From contig NC_133230.1 in the NCBI RefSeq assembly GCF_040436345.1, positions 20,532,197 to 20,596,196 of the forward strand: a DNA stretch of 64,000 nt. The letters run 5' to 3'. Under the pieces are notes generated by a model, which had not been told where the DNA came from, did not search any database, and was given only the letters and a program-made list of their open reading frames with translations. The stretch comes from Pagrus major (Eukaryota; Chordata; Actinopteri; Spariformes; Sparidae). This document shows positions 49,786 through 62,331 of the stretch, one piece after another (the stretch's first letter is position 1; each line of letters begins with the position of its first letter). Both the position numbers and the translations under genes were made by a program.

Positions 49786-50659
49786 CACTGCCTTGTTGTT
49801 GTTTTTGTAGTGAATATAATTTCCATATAAACATTGCTTGTTACATGGCTCCTCAGCCTCCTAATATGGACTGAATGACTCGTTCTTACCTTTCCTGTGT
49901 ATGAAACATGGTCTACAGCCTTAAATAAAATAAATCACACAAGACAAGCTGACAACCATAACAATTTAATTAAAAAATAAATATTTAACTGAAATAAAAA
50001 TACTAACACAGTAGAAATGTTACTTTTTACATTTTCATAGATTTTCTTCGTGTAGTACATGAAAACAAAAATGACAAAAGAACATCCTTTTACATAACCT
50101 ACTTCAATTGATCCCTTCCTTAATGCAGTGTTTACAAAAACAGACAAAGGAAGTCACCTGTGGTGTGGGGCTTATGGTAGTCTTGTGTCATCGAGGTGGA
50201 CACAAATATGCACTGTTTAACAGCACAAAGCAGAGAAATGCTTTTAGGACTGTGAGAACCCTCAGTCACAATAAGATAAGAAAACAATAACTATAATTGA
50301 TGCTCTTTAATAGGCATCAATACTAAATGAGTATTGCTTGAGGGTGCCGATTACTGTAGTATTGATCTGCCCATTCCTACTAGGCTTGTCACATTGGCTT
50401 TGCAGCCTACTACGCACCTCCTGGTGTGCTTTGAAATGTACGGATGTCTGTATTATTAGAACACTGTCTCTTGCAGCAGGCCTGGTCATCCAGAGCTGTA
50501 GCCACTTATTAGGAGCGCATCCACGTTTTTCAACTGCTCCTTTTGTGAAGAACATATTCAGCCATGACTCTGACTTCATTTATAACACATATATAACTAA
50601 CAATGTATCCAACCTGCCAAAACAATAAAAGAACAATTTTGATTTTTGACAATTTGATC
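49786..50659. other. Intergenic stretch between pgf and cipc
   Basis: AT-rich, with no recognisable exon on either strand. It lies beyond the likely pgf poly(A) site and before the putative cipc promoter. Confidence 0.45.
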
Positions 50660-51380
50660 GGTTATTTATTTGTACACACTCATCAGTGGAAATAAAACTT
50701 TTCTTATAAATATTGTTCTTATTCAGAAATTAATTGACAGTAAAACACTTTAAACTCAAGTCTATTCTTTCATAACTGATTGGTAGAACATTTGAATAAG
50801 CTGACGAAGTGATGGACTTTCCAGTAAAGCAGTTTTGATCACCGTTTCCACAAACACTAGAGGGAGACATTACATTATTGCATGTACAAAGCAGCTGCAC
50901 ACTCAGTCCAACATAAGCTGCTATGACAAGTCAAGGCCTTTTTGGAAAATGTCCGAACAAATGATGGCAAACTTTTTAAAGGTTGCTGGTCCAAATATAT
51001 TCAAGCTGTATCAATAAATATAGACTTTAAACACCTTTAAATACCAAAGAAATGACCAAATTACATTAAGTGACACAGTACTAACTAGTATAAAAGAGAA
51101 GGCATCGGTCTGTTTGGTTCTACATTGCACTGGCTCCCAGGCACGTCCATTGTGTCAGGTGTGTAACAGCAGTGTTTCCACCAATCAAAACACACTTCCT
51201 GTTGAAGCTCGTCATCACAAACGCTGAGCCCATCAGCAGGAGGGGCGTGTCAGCGAAACATCCCAGCTGTTTGAGCCTCTGGCTGCAGGCACAGTATTGA
51301 TAGGAGACTCTTGATGCTGACGATGGGTTGGGAATAAATAGTGAGCCACACTGCAACAGGGGGTCGGGTCGCCACTGCAG
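50660..51380 (-). other. pgf: Probable pgf 3' UTR
   Basis: It follows the pgf stop codon. A minus-strand AATAAA (overlapping TTTATT at about 50664-50670) is a plausible poly(A) signal, giving a 3' UTR of roughly 0.7 kb. No other gene is visible in it. Confidence 0.4.
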
Positions 51381-54300
51381 TTACCTGCGAGGGATCTGGC
51401 ACCTGAAATGCAAACGGAAGAATAATGCATCTTTAATGCTGTTAATCGATAGTGAGACATGAAGTCTGTGTCGCAAGAAGGTGCCATCACCTGTCACAGT
51501 CTTTTGTTTTTTGTCTCTCCTTCCTCTTCCTTCCTCTTCCTCTTTGCCTTCTCCTACAAGATGAACAGAATTACCAATGAACGTCCATTTTCTGAGATTG
51601 AAAATAACTATTACTTTCAACAAGATGTTCATGTTCTTACCTTTCGACCTTCACAATAGGTTTCCTGATTCTGAGGAACAAATGTTTCAATAAATTAGAA
51701 AGAAAATCCTTGTTAGTTTATAATCACTGTAAGTATTTTCCAACCCTGTCTCTTAGAAATTACGCTCATATAAAAGACCCTGAAACCTCTGCGTGTCATT
51801 GAAGTATTTCTCTATGTCAGTATCAGTCCCATTGTTGTCTGCTGCTCAGCCATATAATTGTGTAACTTTGTTTCTATTCCATGTTCCCTGTCAAAGCTCT
51901 TGCTTTTCCATATGATATATTTGTTCTGTTCGAAGGGGAAAACAATAAAACTTCTGATCACAAAAGAAATTTCGCTTACAAAACTTAACGCTGGATTATG
52001 TTCACTGGCAACAGCTTTCGCTGACAAAGCATTTTTGTACTAAACAAAACTCATGTGGAAGAGGCTGGGGCTCACATCTGTCATGTGGTCAGGTTTAGGC
52101 AGCAAAAAGCACGTTTTGTATGGATAGAAAAAGATTGTGGTTTTGGTTAAATGCTAATAAAGTAGCCTATTCCTCTGTAAACAAAATTTTTTTGTTGCCT
52201 AACTCTAGCCAAGAAAAATCTTAAACATGCTCTTGTTGCTCTGAGAGGATATTGTGGGAAAACAAAATATATTCTCAGCGAACTCTGTGGTGAAATATTC
52301 AATGTGAACATTCTGTTTCTTGGCATATACATTTATTAGAAAGGTTTCCTCATTATGTTGTTAAAAGATCATTTCCAGGAGACAGGGTTTGTATTTGCAT
52401 ACTTGTGAATATTTCATGTCACAAATTATGACTTGTTTTCTTACCTACATTCACATGTCTGGTGCTCCACAAACGTCATCTCAACATATTCTTTATCCGG
52501 CTCTGATGGCCTGATTTTCAACAGCTGAGGGACGAAGTGTGTCAAGATTTTCAATAGACTTCAATCACAGTACACACAGTAAAGGATCAGACAAATTTGA
52601 CAATTTCTCTGCACACTGTCCATGTCCTGTACCTGCATGGTGACGTTTGTGGTTTGGGTGGGATGGCACTCCAGGTTTTCGTCGCCACAGCAACCTGCAC
52701 ACCTCACCAGCGGCACACAGGAGGGGCTGTAGATGTGCTCCACCTCTGTCGGGTACTCCTGCACCACCTCCACCAGCTTCTCGATGGTCCGGCAGAAGCT
52801 GCGACCCCACACCTCTTGGAACATCAACACTATGGACGAGAGTAGGAAGATGATTGTGGACCACTTTGCACAAAAAAAACGAGTCACCTTGTGCTCCTTA
52901 TGAGGAATCTTGCTCAGGTAATGGTACTGTATATTTACAGAGCGACATTATTATCTGTCCACCTCTCTGTTGTTTTTGCTTACTCTCACAGTATGCCCTT
53001 CACGTATTCAAGACAGTAGTAATGTAGTCAACTAGTCAATTAATTGCAATTCTCCTCAAAACTGTCCCAAAGACAACCAGTGGAGGGTAAAATAATACAG
53101 GCGGGGGTAGGTGAGTGTCCTCAGTACGCTCTGAGAGGCCAAATGAGTCACGATCTGAGTGGACTAAACCCCCACCATTCTTGTCTGACCTGGAAATACT
53201 AATATAATATAATAAAATAAAATGTTCTTCTTTACATACCTGAAATTCTGTTTATTTTATATTGCATAATGTAGAAAATGATTGTTCAAACAAAATTGTA
53301 TGTTCAACAACCAAAGTGATGTCAACTTTTGGTCGCTAGAAGGCCATCTCAAAATATCTTGATAGCTGATGCACACTGATGTCACTTGCTAAAACACAGA
53401 TGAAAGATTAGTCTCCAACGATGCACAGTGTGGACTAATGATGTGATAATCGATTGGTTGTCTAGTCGATTATACACACACGTAAATATATGTCTAATTT
53501 ACTTTTACTTGTACTTTTGATACATTTTATATCAGATACAAAACAGATTTTTACTTAACTACTCTGGTATTTGTATGGGTGACTTTTAGTTTTAGTAATA
53601 TTTTAACCCAATATCTTTTACTGACTTATGGATAAATGGTCCTGCTATAGATGAGCAGTATCAGTGTGTGCCTCAATAATCCAACAATGGCAACCTTATA
53701 CCATGTCCATAGAAACTTAAAACCAGATGCAATACGCCTGTTTGTATCCTGTTTTCATTCTGCAGTAAAAATGTTTGTTTAATGTACAGTAGGCTTTCCT
53801 GTGGGGGTATATGTGTGAAAGTGTCCCAGTTGCACAGACTGTGGGGGAGGAACAGGGACCACTATGGCCGAACAAACAGAGAAGGAAGAGAAAACAAACA
53901 TTGGAAACATGGCCATGAACAGAACCCTGCTGGAGCTGGAGCTGAGCTGCCCCACAGGCACCTCTGGGACTGCAGTGACCCCCGGAGGTCACCGAATGGA
54001 GCCTGACACCACAACAGCCGTTTATAAAGGCAGACAGGCTGGGAGGAGACGGCTGGGGAAGCTTCTATGGTAGGGAGATGAGGCCACGAACTATAATGTT
54101 GTACAGTGCAGAGGGCCAGTTCACTGGCCAGTTACAGTTCCCTGAGCTGACTGTATGTCTGCTTCTCATCTGGGCTTTTCTGTTAAATGTCAGATTTTCT
54201 TCTTGCTGCAAGTTCGACAAGTCTTTAATTTATTTCCCTGTTAGTGGCCTTAATTTACAGTGATGTGAGGGAGGGAAAGGATATGTGTGGGGAAGGTAGC

Positions 54301-54660
54301 AGTTGAGTAATCCCAGCTAGTTCAGACATGTCCTGCTCTTCTCTAAATTCAAATCAGATTCATTGAACTTGCATAAACTGTTAGTTAATTGATCTTTCTC
54401 AACAGTGCATGACAAACACAGTGTAGGAGAATACACGTCTGTTCACAAGTATTTTGTCAGAGCTGGCACCAGTCATTTGCTTAGCGTCAGACTTCCATCA
54501 GGATATTTTTTTTTTTACCACAAGCACTGTAAAAGCAGAGGCTCGTCAAAATAGTTGGGGAACTACTTGTTCTGAGTAACACTTAGAGACGATTTCAGGA
54601 ATAAAATGAGGAGAAATTCTTACCTTCAGTTGTATTGTTTATCTCTGACAAGGGTAGACT
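51381..54660 (-). CDS. pgf: PGF (placental growth factor), VEGF/PDGF family; first exon not found
   Basis: PlGF is a secreted cystine-knot dimer that signals through VEGFR1. Six exons are seen on the minus strand: 54624-54660, 52633-52829, 52445-52524, 51641-51664, 51491-51553, 51381-51402. Phases agree; together they encode 140 aa plus stop. The 197-bp exon has the length and phase of the VEGF-family knot exon and reads [35 protein letters not shown] and TNVTMQ, closer to PlGF than to VEGFA. The next exon gives [18 protein letters not shown] and ends CECR. A 24-nt microexon, then a 63-nt exon rich in Arg/Lys ([15 protein letters not shown]) is the heparin-binding insert, and the last exon gives CQIPRR. 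Sequons lie at INNTTE and NVT. The 37-nt exon [12 protein letters not shown] precedes the knot. The signal-peptide exon should lie at higher coordinates, possibly outside the window. Confidence 0.92.
53779..54073. other. GC-richer open segment in pgf intron
   Basis: Within the intron between pgf exons 54624-54660 and 52633-52829 this segment is open on both strands over about 180-210 bp and has a more even base composition than its surroundings. The plus-strand frame is polar ([12 protein letters not shown]...). The minus-strand frame contains a hydrophobic run ([15 protein letters not shown]). No homology is recognised. It could be a conserved non-coding element, an old insertion or chance. 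Confidence 0.25.
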
Positions 54661-57325
54661 CTGAAAAAAAGAGAAAAAAAGAAACAATTACTAATTAAAT
54701 CATTGTGGTTTGACTACATAATTTAGTGTAAAACCCATAATCTTTTTAGCTGGGTATCCAAATTAAATGGTTGAGATGGATAACAGCAAACATAAACTGA
54801 AAACTGGAACAACTCTGGTGGTGAGATCTGGAACTACAGTGAAATAAAGCAGTCGATCACACACCTTCTTCGTCCACCCGGCAGTGAAAAAAGTCTTTCT
54901 GACATGCAGCTGATCCAGTGTATCACATCACTCTTCCTCTGTGTGCCCAACTGTTTAGGTTCAAAACCTGTTTCCTGTGGTGTAAGATTCATCTCTCTAT
55001 TTATTTTCCCATTGATAGTTTCCCCTCCGTAGTTTTTCCCATCACTCAATGATAAACAGAGTGCATTTCTCATTCGCCTGGGAAAATACAAAACCTCTAG
55101 TTGACTCCATTTCAGGAAGGGAAATCTACGTTTTGATAAAAGAAGAGCTGGACTGGCGACAGACAACCTGCCTCTGAAATCTCTCCTCATCACTGGGGTT
55201 ACATTTCACACACCTGATGACATTTCTACTATGACACTGATAGGGACATTAACTGCGAGCGTTGGACCAAAAGTTATATAATAGCAAACAGACAGAGAAG
55301 GACTTTCCCAAATTATGGCAACAAGGACTGTTACTTCTTCCACAATCTTTGTGCGAAATACTTCTACTTTCTGTTCTGTTATGAGGGAAAATGAGTTTGA
55401 GGATAACATCAGTCAGCACCGAGCTACACTTGGCTATTTTTTTCCAAAGAATGTGATTAAAGAGGAATGTCCTGCTTTGATGATGATGATGCATTCACAC
55501 TCACAAACATTTCAGAGGTTCCTGTCACTGAGATAAGTGTCTTTGGGACAGATCTGTCTTCTCTGCAGCAGAACATCATGTATGACAGATATCAATAGAT
55601 ACACAAGAGCTTCCAGGCAACCACTTAGGTTCAGCACTCCCTGTGTTAGCGGGATCTGTTCTTTTTTCCCCCCAAAGTCGTCTGGCCAAAATGTACAGCT
55701 GTTCCTCTGACAAATGAGTCGTTCTATAGAGTGGCGTTCACTGAACTGTGTCGCCTTTACAACAGCACCACAGGATATAAGCTCCACTAGGAGAGTCTGC
55801 TACATGCACAGCATGGGAAAGTCACAGTTCAGTTTAAGTTTTTGTGAAAAGTCACTTCCACTCTCTGGGGCATTGATTATTTTTTTTTATCCTCTCTAGC
55901 AATGCCAGGCGGATCAAATAAATCCTTTTCCAGCGTTAATTGGCATATGATCTGCCCTCTCTCTTCTTGTCTTTGGGTGTTCATGAGGTCTGCTCCGCAT
56001 CACAAGGGCTTCTTGGCTCTGGACTCGGTTGCCGTTCAGAAATGTGGTGAGGTGGGGAGGATTTCTGACCTCGGTCATGGGTTAAGGCTTGACATGGCGA
56101 GGAGGCATCTTTGGCACCTCGTGTGGTTGAGAACAGAGGAGTGAGCTGGCAGCAAGAAGCTGCCAGATTATAAAAGGCTGCATGAGGATCCTCACGTAGC
56201 CATTCCTTCCCTCTTTGTGCACTTACAGTATTACTGGGTGATTAATGGTGACTGGGAGGTAATTCACCTCTGGTGGAAAGGGAGAACCACTTTACATCAG
56301 TAAATGTGTATAAACTTGTCCAGTAAATCTGAGAGGCAGGATTGCTTTAAGTAGACCTCTCAAGGTTTCCCTCACTTCATTCCCTGATGACCTTCTTCAG
56401 GGAGTTTTTTCTTCTCTTTGTCGTGTGTCATTTTCATTTATTGTTTTCATAATGTAGTGTTAAGACCTTTGAGACTAACTGAGATTAAGGGCTATACAAA
56501 CTTGACTTGACCTCACTATAAATTCTTCTACTCTTGGCTAATAATAAAATACTTTGTGTCCCCTGTGTTGTATGAGCAACATCAGGGTTTTGGAAAACAC
56601 AACAACTGTTGTGAAATCATTTAAAATGTGACATTCCAATCCTGGTTAAAAACATCACACAGAATCAAAATATCTCCACTGCGGTACATTTTGTAAACTG
56701 GATTTCCCGCAACATGTATTGCAGCGGATGGTAGATTAAACGTTAAAAAGTTGGGCGATGCACAATAAAATAGCCCTAAAAGCAGCTGAGGAGGGAAATA
56801 AAAACATATAAAACTGATTAAATGCAGCCAGAGGTTGATTTTATTACAACTTCTCCAGAAACATCCACTGCGGGAAAAAAAAATCCATATGAGAGAGGAT
56901 GCTTGAGTAAGGAAGACGTGGACAAGTTACATAATGCTGGAATAAAAAAAAAAGTGGGCAACCCACACAAGTTTCACTGATCTCTGTCAAGGTTGTTATG
57001 CAGAAGGACTACTGGCCTTCAAGGAACAATTACTGTCACTTAATCAAATGATCTAAGAGAAAAGATCAAATATGCCCAAATTGGTTCATTAAGGTTGCTC
57101 ATTACTCCGAACTGCAACCATATGCCTTCAATTCATAATATGACATTGTGAGAGGCAAAAAAATATTTGAACTTTACTGTAATACGCATTTTTCCTTTAA
57201 TAAATGACTTCAAGATTGTCATTGATTTACTATCTAACATTTTGTACTTTGTACATCTGGTTCTCAGTGACCTTTTGCCAACTTTTGTTTTACCAGACTG
57301 ATTTGCAATAGAAGGTCAGTTAGTC

Positions 57326-57373
57326 ATAAGATTGAAAAACACAGGTTGGGAGACCTGTGTTTTTCAATCTTAT
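57326..57373. repeat. Perfect 21-bp hairpin
   Basis: Arms 57326-57346 and 57353-57373 are exact reverse complements around the loop TGGGAG. The arm core is GATTGAAAAACACAGGT. It lies upstream of pgf's visible exons. The tight six-base loop and perfect arms suggest a recent palindrome-forming event or a fold-back MITE. Confidence 0.95.
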
Positions 57374-57380
57374 TCCTGGG

Positions 57381-57476
57381 GTGCTCTGTCCTGCATTTTT
57401 AAATGTTTCCCTGCTCCAAGGGAGGTATGTTTGAGCAGGGAAACATCTAAAACATGCAGGGCAGGGGGCATTGAAA
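57381..57476. repeat. Second inverted repeat next to the 21-bp hairpin
   Basis: ATGTTTCCCTGCTC (57403-57416) and GAGCAGGGAAACAT (57433-57446) are exact inverse copies. The pairing extends imperfectly outward through CCTGCAT/ATGCAGG. With the preceding hairpin it makes a double fold-back of about 150 bp. Confidence 0.85.
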
Positions 57477-59019
57477 ACAATGCTCCAAACAACTAGGGGC
57501 CAGCGTATCATCAGACTAACCACTAACTTGTGCTAACTGTAGTTAGTTAGCTAGTTTTATCAGTTAGCTGTGCAGCAAGTGGTCCTATTAGTTGACTCTG
57601 ACTGCACTGGGAACTCGGAGCACTGGGGAGTATTATTGTTGTTTACAATGCTAGCATGGGAGCTGGGGACCACTGGGAGGAGGAGGTTTTAAGGCCCAGG
57701 AAGGGTCCAAATAAGGGGAGAATGCTGCGGCAAAAGGACCGTGTTCAACAGCCTCCCAGCTGGACTGGGTCCGAGCACAGCCTCAGAGAGACAGAAGCCA
57801 GTTAATACAATACAGAGGTGATTTACAGCGGCTCCGACCAGGTCTCTGACTTAAGGGATGAAAAAAACACGGCAGGAAGAGAAGACAAGAGAGGTGGGAA
57901 GCAGAAGAAGAGCAAAAGACAGACTATGACTACTTGAGGTACAGTGTGGTATTGCAAAACAGGCTGGACTGGGGCTAGCTGGTTAGCATGCTAACTTTAG
58001 TAGTTATCTCTTCAACACAATAAATAGACGTCTTTGATGTTTCTTCACATTCTGTTGATAATTTTAGTGACTTTTTGACTATTTTAAACTAAAATCTGCT
58101 CTCTAACTCCTTTAAAACCACTATAGCAGCTACAGCAGTAAAGAAACTGGGGCATTTAGGGGTCAACAGGCTTGATTGCAAAGCCACATTAAAAACTGGT
58201 CTCCTATGTTTCTGAAGTCTCCAGTGAAAGTCTGTAAGCTGCTGGCTGAGAGTTTGCTCCATCCTCTGGGTCAGATCAGAGGACCTGTTGTGTCCCTGGG
58301 CTCCTGCTGTCAGGCCACAGAGGCTCCGGACCTCATTACTCTCCACTCCCACACAGCTGAACTGCGTCATCTTTAACCTCTTTGCTTAACTCCATCTGTC
58401 AGAGGAAGGGCAGCATACGTAGGGAGCAAAAACAAAACATGATGGGGACGCAGCGTTATGGTCATATAAGATTTTTCAACTTTGAGGGTCAAGCTGGGGA
58501 GCATGGGTTGACGGGTAATTCAACAGCAGGTACGCTGGCCAGTAGCCAAAGAGATCTGGACACCAGCCAGTATGTTTCACAGTGCGCTTCCTGAAGAGTA
58601 ATGGAACTGACTTACAGATGTAAAGTAATAAAACATGCAGATAGGTTTCTTTGGAGTGTTTAGCCTAAGTAGATAGGACGACTTCTTGTGACGTGACTGG
58701 ACTTGAAGATGATGCAGAACTGGATTAAGTCATCTGGGTTTTTTTTCTCCTTTCAATTGCACAACAGTGACAGTAAGAGTGAGCCATGTTTTGGCGTGTT
58801 CTGTTTATTTAGATCGATTTAGAAACGATGGCTGTTCTGTTTTGTCTTTTCGCTCATTAAATCAACAACATCAGTCCTGCAGTTCTTTGGCAGTTAATTC
58901 ATTTTAGCTGGAAAGCACAGCGTGAACAGGAAAGTAGTAATAACAGGTATAAATTGATGCTACTACAGCTGTACTATTAGATTTATAGTCTTCTAATGAG
59001 GCTCCTTCATCATCTTTGA

Positions 59020-59313
59020 CTGCAACCAACGATTTTCATTATTGATTAATTCTGCAGATTATTTTCACACTTAATAGATTTATCGTTTAGTCTATAAAAT
59101 GTCAAAAGAAATGTGGAAAATGCAATTTCCCAAAGTGACATCTTCAAATTGCTTCTTTTGCCCAACAAACAGTCCAAATGACAAAGACTGTGCGTTAACT
59201 ATCATAAGTAACAAAGACAGCTGCAAACTCTGACATTCAAGAGGCTGGAACCAGCAAATGTTTGACAATTGTGCTTGAAAAATGGCTAAAACAATCAATT
59301 ATCAAAATAGTTG
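59020..59313. repeat. Dispersed teleost repeat (ATTAATCGATTAAT-type), longest copy
   Basis: It starts TGCAACCAACGATTTTCATT, passes through TCTATAAAATGTCAAAAGAA and CTTTTGCCCAACAAACAGTC and ends ATCAATTATCAAAATAGTTG. The arrangement matches a very common fish repeat. Copies at 18621 and 40965 are related. Confidence 0.7.
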
Positions 59314-60610
59314 GCCGCGACCACAGCTTTCCTTCTGATTACTTTGTAACAGGCACAGACTTTCAACAGAATCATTAGTGAGAGGCAACTCCTTAAAATT
59401 TGGACTCATTTAAAGCTAAGATAATCAGCAGTGCGCTGTTCTTGGTTTAATTTGGGCCAGCTTTGGAAAACCCCTCTTCAATTCTTTTTAAGATTGGGCA
59501 TCACGCCATTGTTTACATTGCTTTCCAAAAGGGTCTACTTTCAAACGTAACCTTATTCGGTGAGGGTGACAGTGTGGATAAACAGACCACGGATGAGATG
59601 CAGGCTTGTGGTTTGGTAATGTCTGTCAACTAAATCTGCTCTTGAACAGAGTTTGGTAATTTAGGGGAAGTATACAGAGGGCAGCTTTTTTGGCAAAATA
59701 AAAGCTGAAAAGGCAAAGCTGGCAAATATCCCAGCCATAATCCAGACCAGTAAAGCACCTGCATTTACAACTCGCTGAAAACATATAGGCAAGGGTGGGA
59801 CTGTATTCTGGTTTTAGTCTGACTGAAAGCTGACTGTGAACACGAGACCACACAGGACAGAGAGCACTAAAGCAGAACAAGCGAATACAAACACAGAGAC
59901 AGCTAGACGAGTGAGAAACAGAGCTACCTCCCTGCCTCACTGATCCCACTCATCCATCCTTTATCGAGAACCAGATTCCACATCATCAACACCATGACCG
60001 CGACATTAATTCTCAGGGTTCTCAAAAGGGCCTGTGGGTCTCTGTATCTGTTCTCTGGCACTGCAAGAGAAAGCCAGGTTCTGTTTTGTATACAGGCAGC
60101 GGGTGAACCTACAATGACAGCATTGCCATTACGGTCTGACAGTATCCAGCTGGGTCTCTAGGGTGGTCGGGTGAGAACTTGTGATCACAGAGCAGGGCCA
60201 AAACACCAACACACATCAACAGAGTATGTGGTAAATGTGCCACAACAATTTCCCAAGTAATGTGGGTCAATGGAGCCTTTGAGCTATTCCACAGAAGACT
60301 GACACACCTTTGGTAGGGGTATGAGTCAAAGCCACAAACTACTACAAACAAACAGATGTGCTATTCTATGATTGTGAAATGTGTTCAGTGCATAAAAATA
60401 CATTTTAACTTCGAGCAAAATAAAATAGGAATAGTTCGACTTGCACAGCTGTCCTGTTGAGAGTTAGATGAGAAGATCAAGACCACTATTATGTTGACAT
60501 TAGGATACTTCCTGGAGTCACCGCAGGTTTCTTGGTGAGAATCGAGATTCAAGGAAGTCTCTATGTGGGTAAAGAATAGTCTAGCACCTTACCCCCTTTG
60601 AAATATAAAC

Positions 60611-60800
60611 TTAAAGGTGCAATATGTAAGAATTGCCCACCTGTCAAATTCATACTCCAAACAAATAGGGGGCAGCATAGTGACAGGGTAACCGCTAACT
60701 GCTGTTAACTGTTGCTGCCATTAGTTAGCAAGCTCACTTAACCATGCAACTAGCAGTGGTATTAGCTGACTCTGCCCAGACTGCTTTATGCTAACATGTG
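60611..60800 (+). mobile_element. Partial MITE of the AAAGGTGCAATATGTAAGA family
   Basis: It begins TTAAAGGTGCAATATGTAAG and continues through AGGGGGCAGCATAGTGACAG and a GTTAGC-rich stretch like the interior of the element at 28053. The far end is not recognisable. Confidence 0.55.
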
Positions 60801-61120
60801 CTAATGGTCTTTTGGCCCTAGCTTAATGCACACATATAAGAGTGGTGCAAATAAAACGTTTCCCAAATTGTCAGACTACTCCTCTTAGACTCTTCTCTCA
60901 AGATAAAGATAATTGTATACTTAACAATCGTAGTTGTCTAACTTCTGACAAAAAAACCCAGTAAAATACGGTCAAGTGACAGGGGCGAGGTAAGGGTCCA
61001 TATAAATGTTGATTTAGATAAACACCATTTCCTCAGTATAAGTCCATTAATGCATGCACAAATGTCCCCCTTAAGACACACAAACCCACACAAACCACTG
61101 TTTAAACCATGCTGTCTGCA

Positions 61121-61145
61121 AACACACACACACATACACACACAC
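61121..61145 (+). repeat. (CA)n microsatellite
   Basis: A short CA repeat with one interruption. Confidence 0.8.
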
Positions 61146-62303
61146 GACACAGGTCTTGAGATAAGGCTGACCGGTGGTAATTGTGGTCTCTATTACAGTA
61201 AACGCTGTTCTCCCTGTGTAAACCACAGTAAATTACATCCAGATGGGAGATTAAAGCTCGCTGAGTAGACGGCTGCCCCGAGCGCCACCGCTCCTCCTCC
61301 TCCGCAGGAGGAAGGAGAAATCCATATTTCCTGAATGCGATTGTGACCCTCCCTTGGGCCAGGACATTACAACTAGAGAGAAATACCACAACAGTGCAAA
61401 TAAGAGCCCTATCAGTCAGCAGGTCACCACTACGACATGGCCCTGCATTTGAACTAGAAAGATGAGTAGTGAGACTTTTAAATGTTTGATTGTGGACAAC
61501 TGAGCTGCATCTGGACAAAGACTGTTGCTCTTGTGAAACCTGCAAGTGGTGTTAACTGTCGATGTTATGAAATACTTTTGCTTATGAAACTAACTGGAAA
61601 AATGTGACATCTCTATTTGGATAGTTATGAGCAAGAGTAAGAAAAAACACACAAACACAGTCACATGTGTGCGATACAGATGGTCACACTCAAGTATTGT
61701 TTTGCTGCTTGTGGTGATGTAAAGGAAACACCTGTGTAACGTCACGTCCTCCCTCACACACACACTGAGCAAAAGTTAAGGCTCACTGCCTTTTTTAGCA
61801 CAGAGACATGAGGAACGTGCGTTACCAGTGGAATGATGAATCTAACCGCAAAGTCAAAGGAATTAGGCTAGTAGTTTTTCCTATATTTGGTTTCTATGGT
61901 AATATCCAAGGAAAATGCTGAATCTTCAAACAGACAAAGAATTTCATAATCTCATACCAGGGAGGCTTATAATTCTCATCCTCCGCTGATTTTCTCAATA
62001 TAACAGAAACATTTTTTAGAGATGAATCCTCAGTTGTGCTGCAGTGCACGTCTCCAGCACTCGAGTGGAAATGCTGACTAATGCCAGTAGGGTTTGGCTG
62101 TGTTGATGCAAGATTTCACCTGCATTTTATATACACAATCACTATGACAATAAAGACAAGGTATCGCACACAGACAAACCCAGCTTTGTTTTGGTGGTGG
62201 ATAAAGGCAGGGAAAAATGTCAAATGGGCAGGAAGCAACAGGTATTAAAGATTTTGGCAGTACAGGCCAGGATTGCAGTGATTTACACAGTGTTGTAGTT
62301 TAA

Positions 62304-62331
62304 ACACACACACACACACACACACACACAC
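62304..62331 (+). repeat. (CA)14 microsatellite
   Basis: An uninterrupted CA repeat of about 14 units, likely polymorphic. Confidence 0.95.

Noticed and set aside
52561-52887. VEGFA as an alternative identity for the cystine-knot gene
   Set aside because: [21 protein letters not shown] and CCGDENLEC fit PlGF better, as does the CIPC-side 14q24-type neighbourhood.
61102-61545. Minus-strand 147-codon frame containing a hydrophobic ICTVVVFLSSC stretch, considered as the pgf first exon
   Set aside because: There is no ATG shortly before the hydrophobic run and no suitable phase-0 donor after it.
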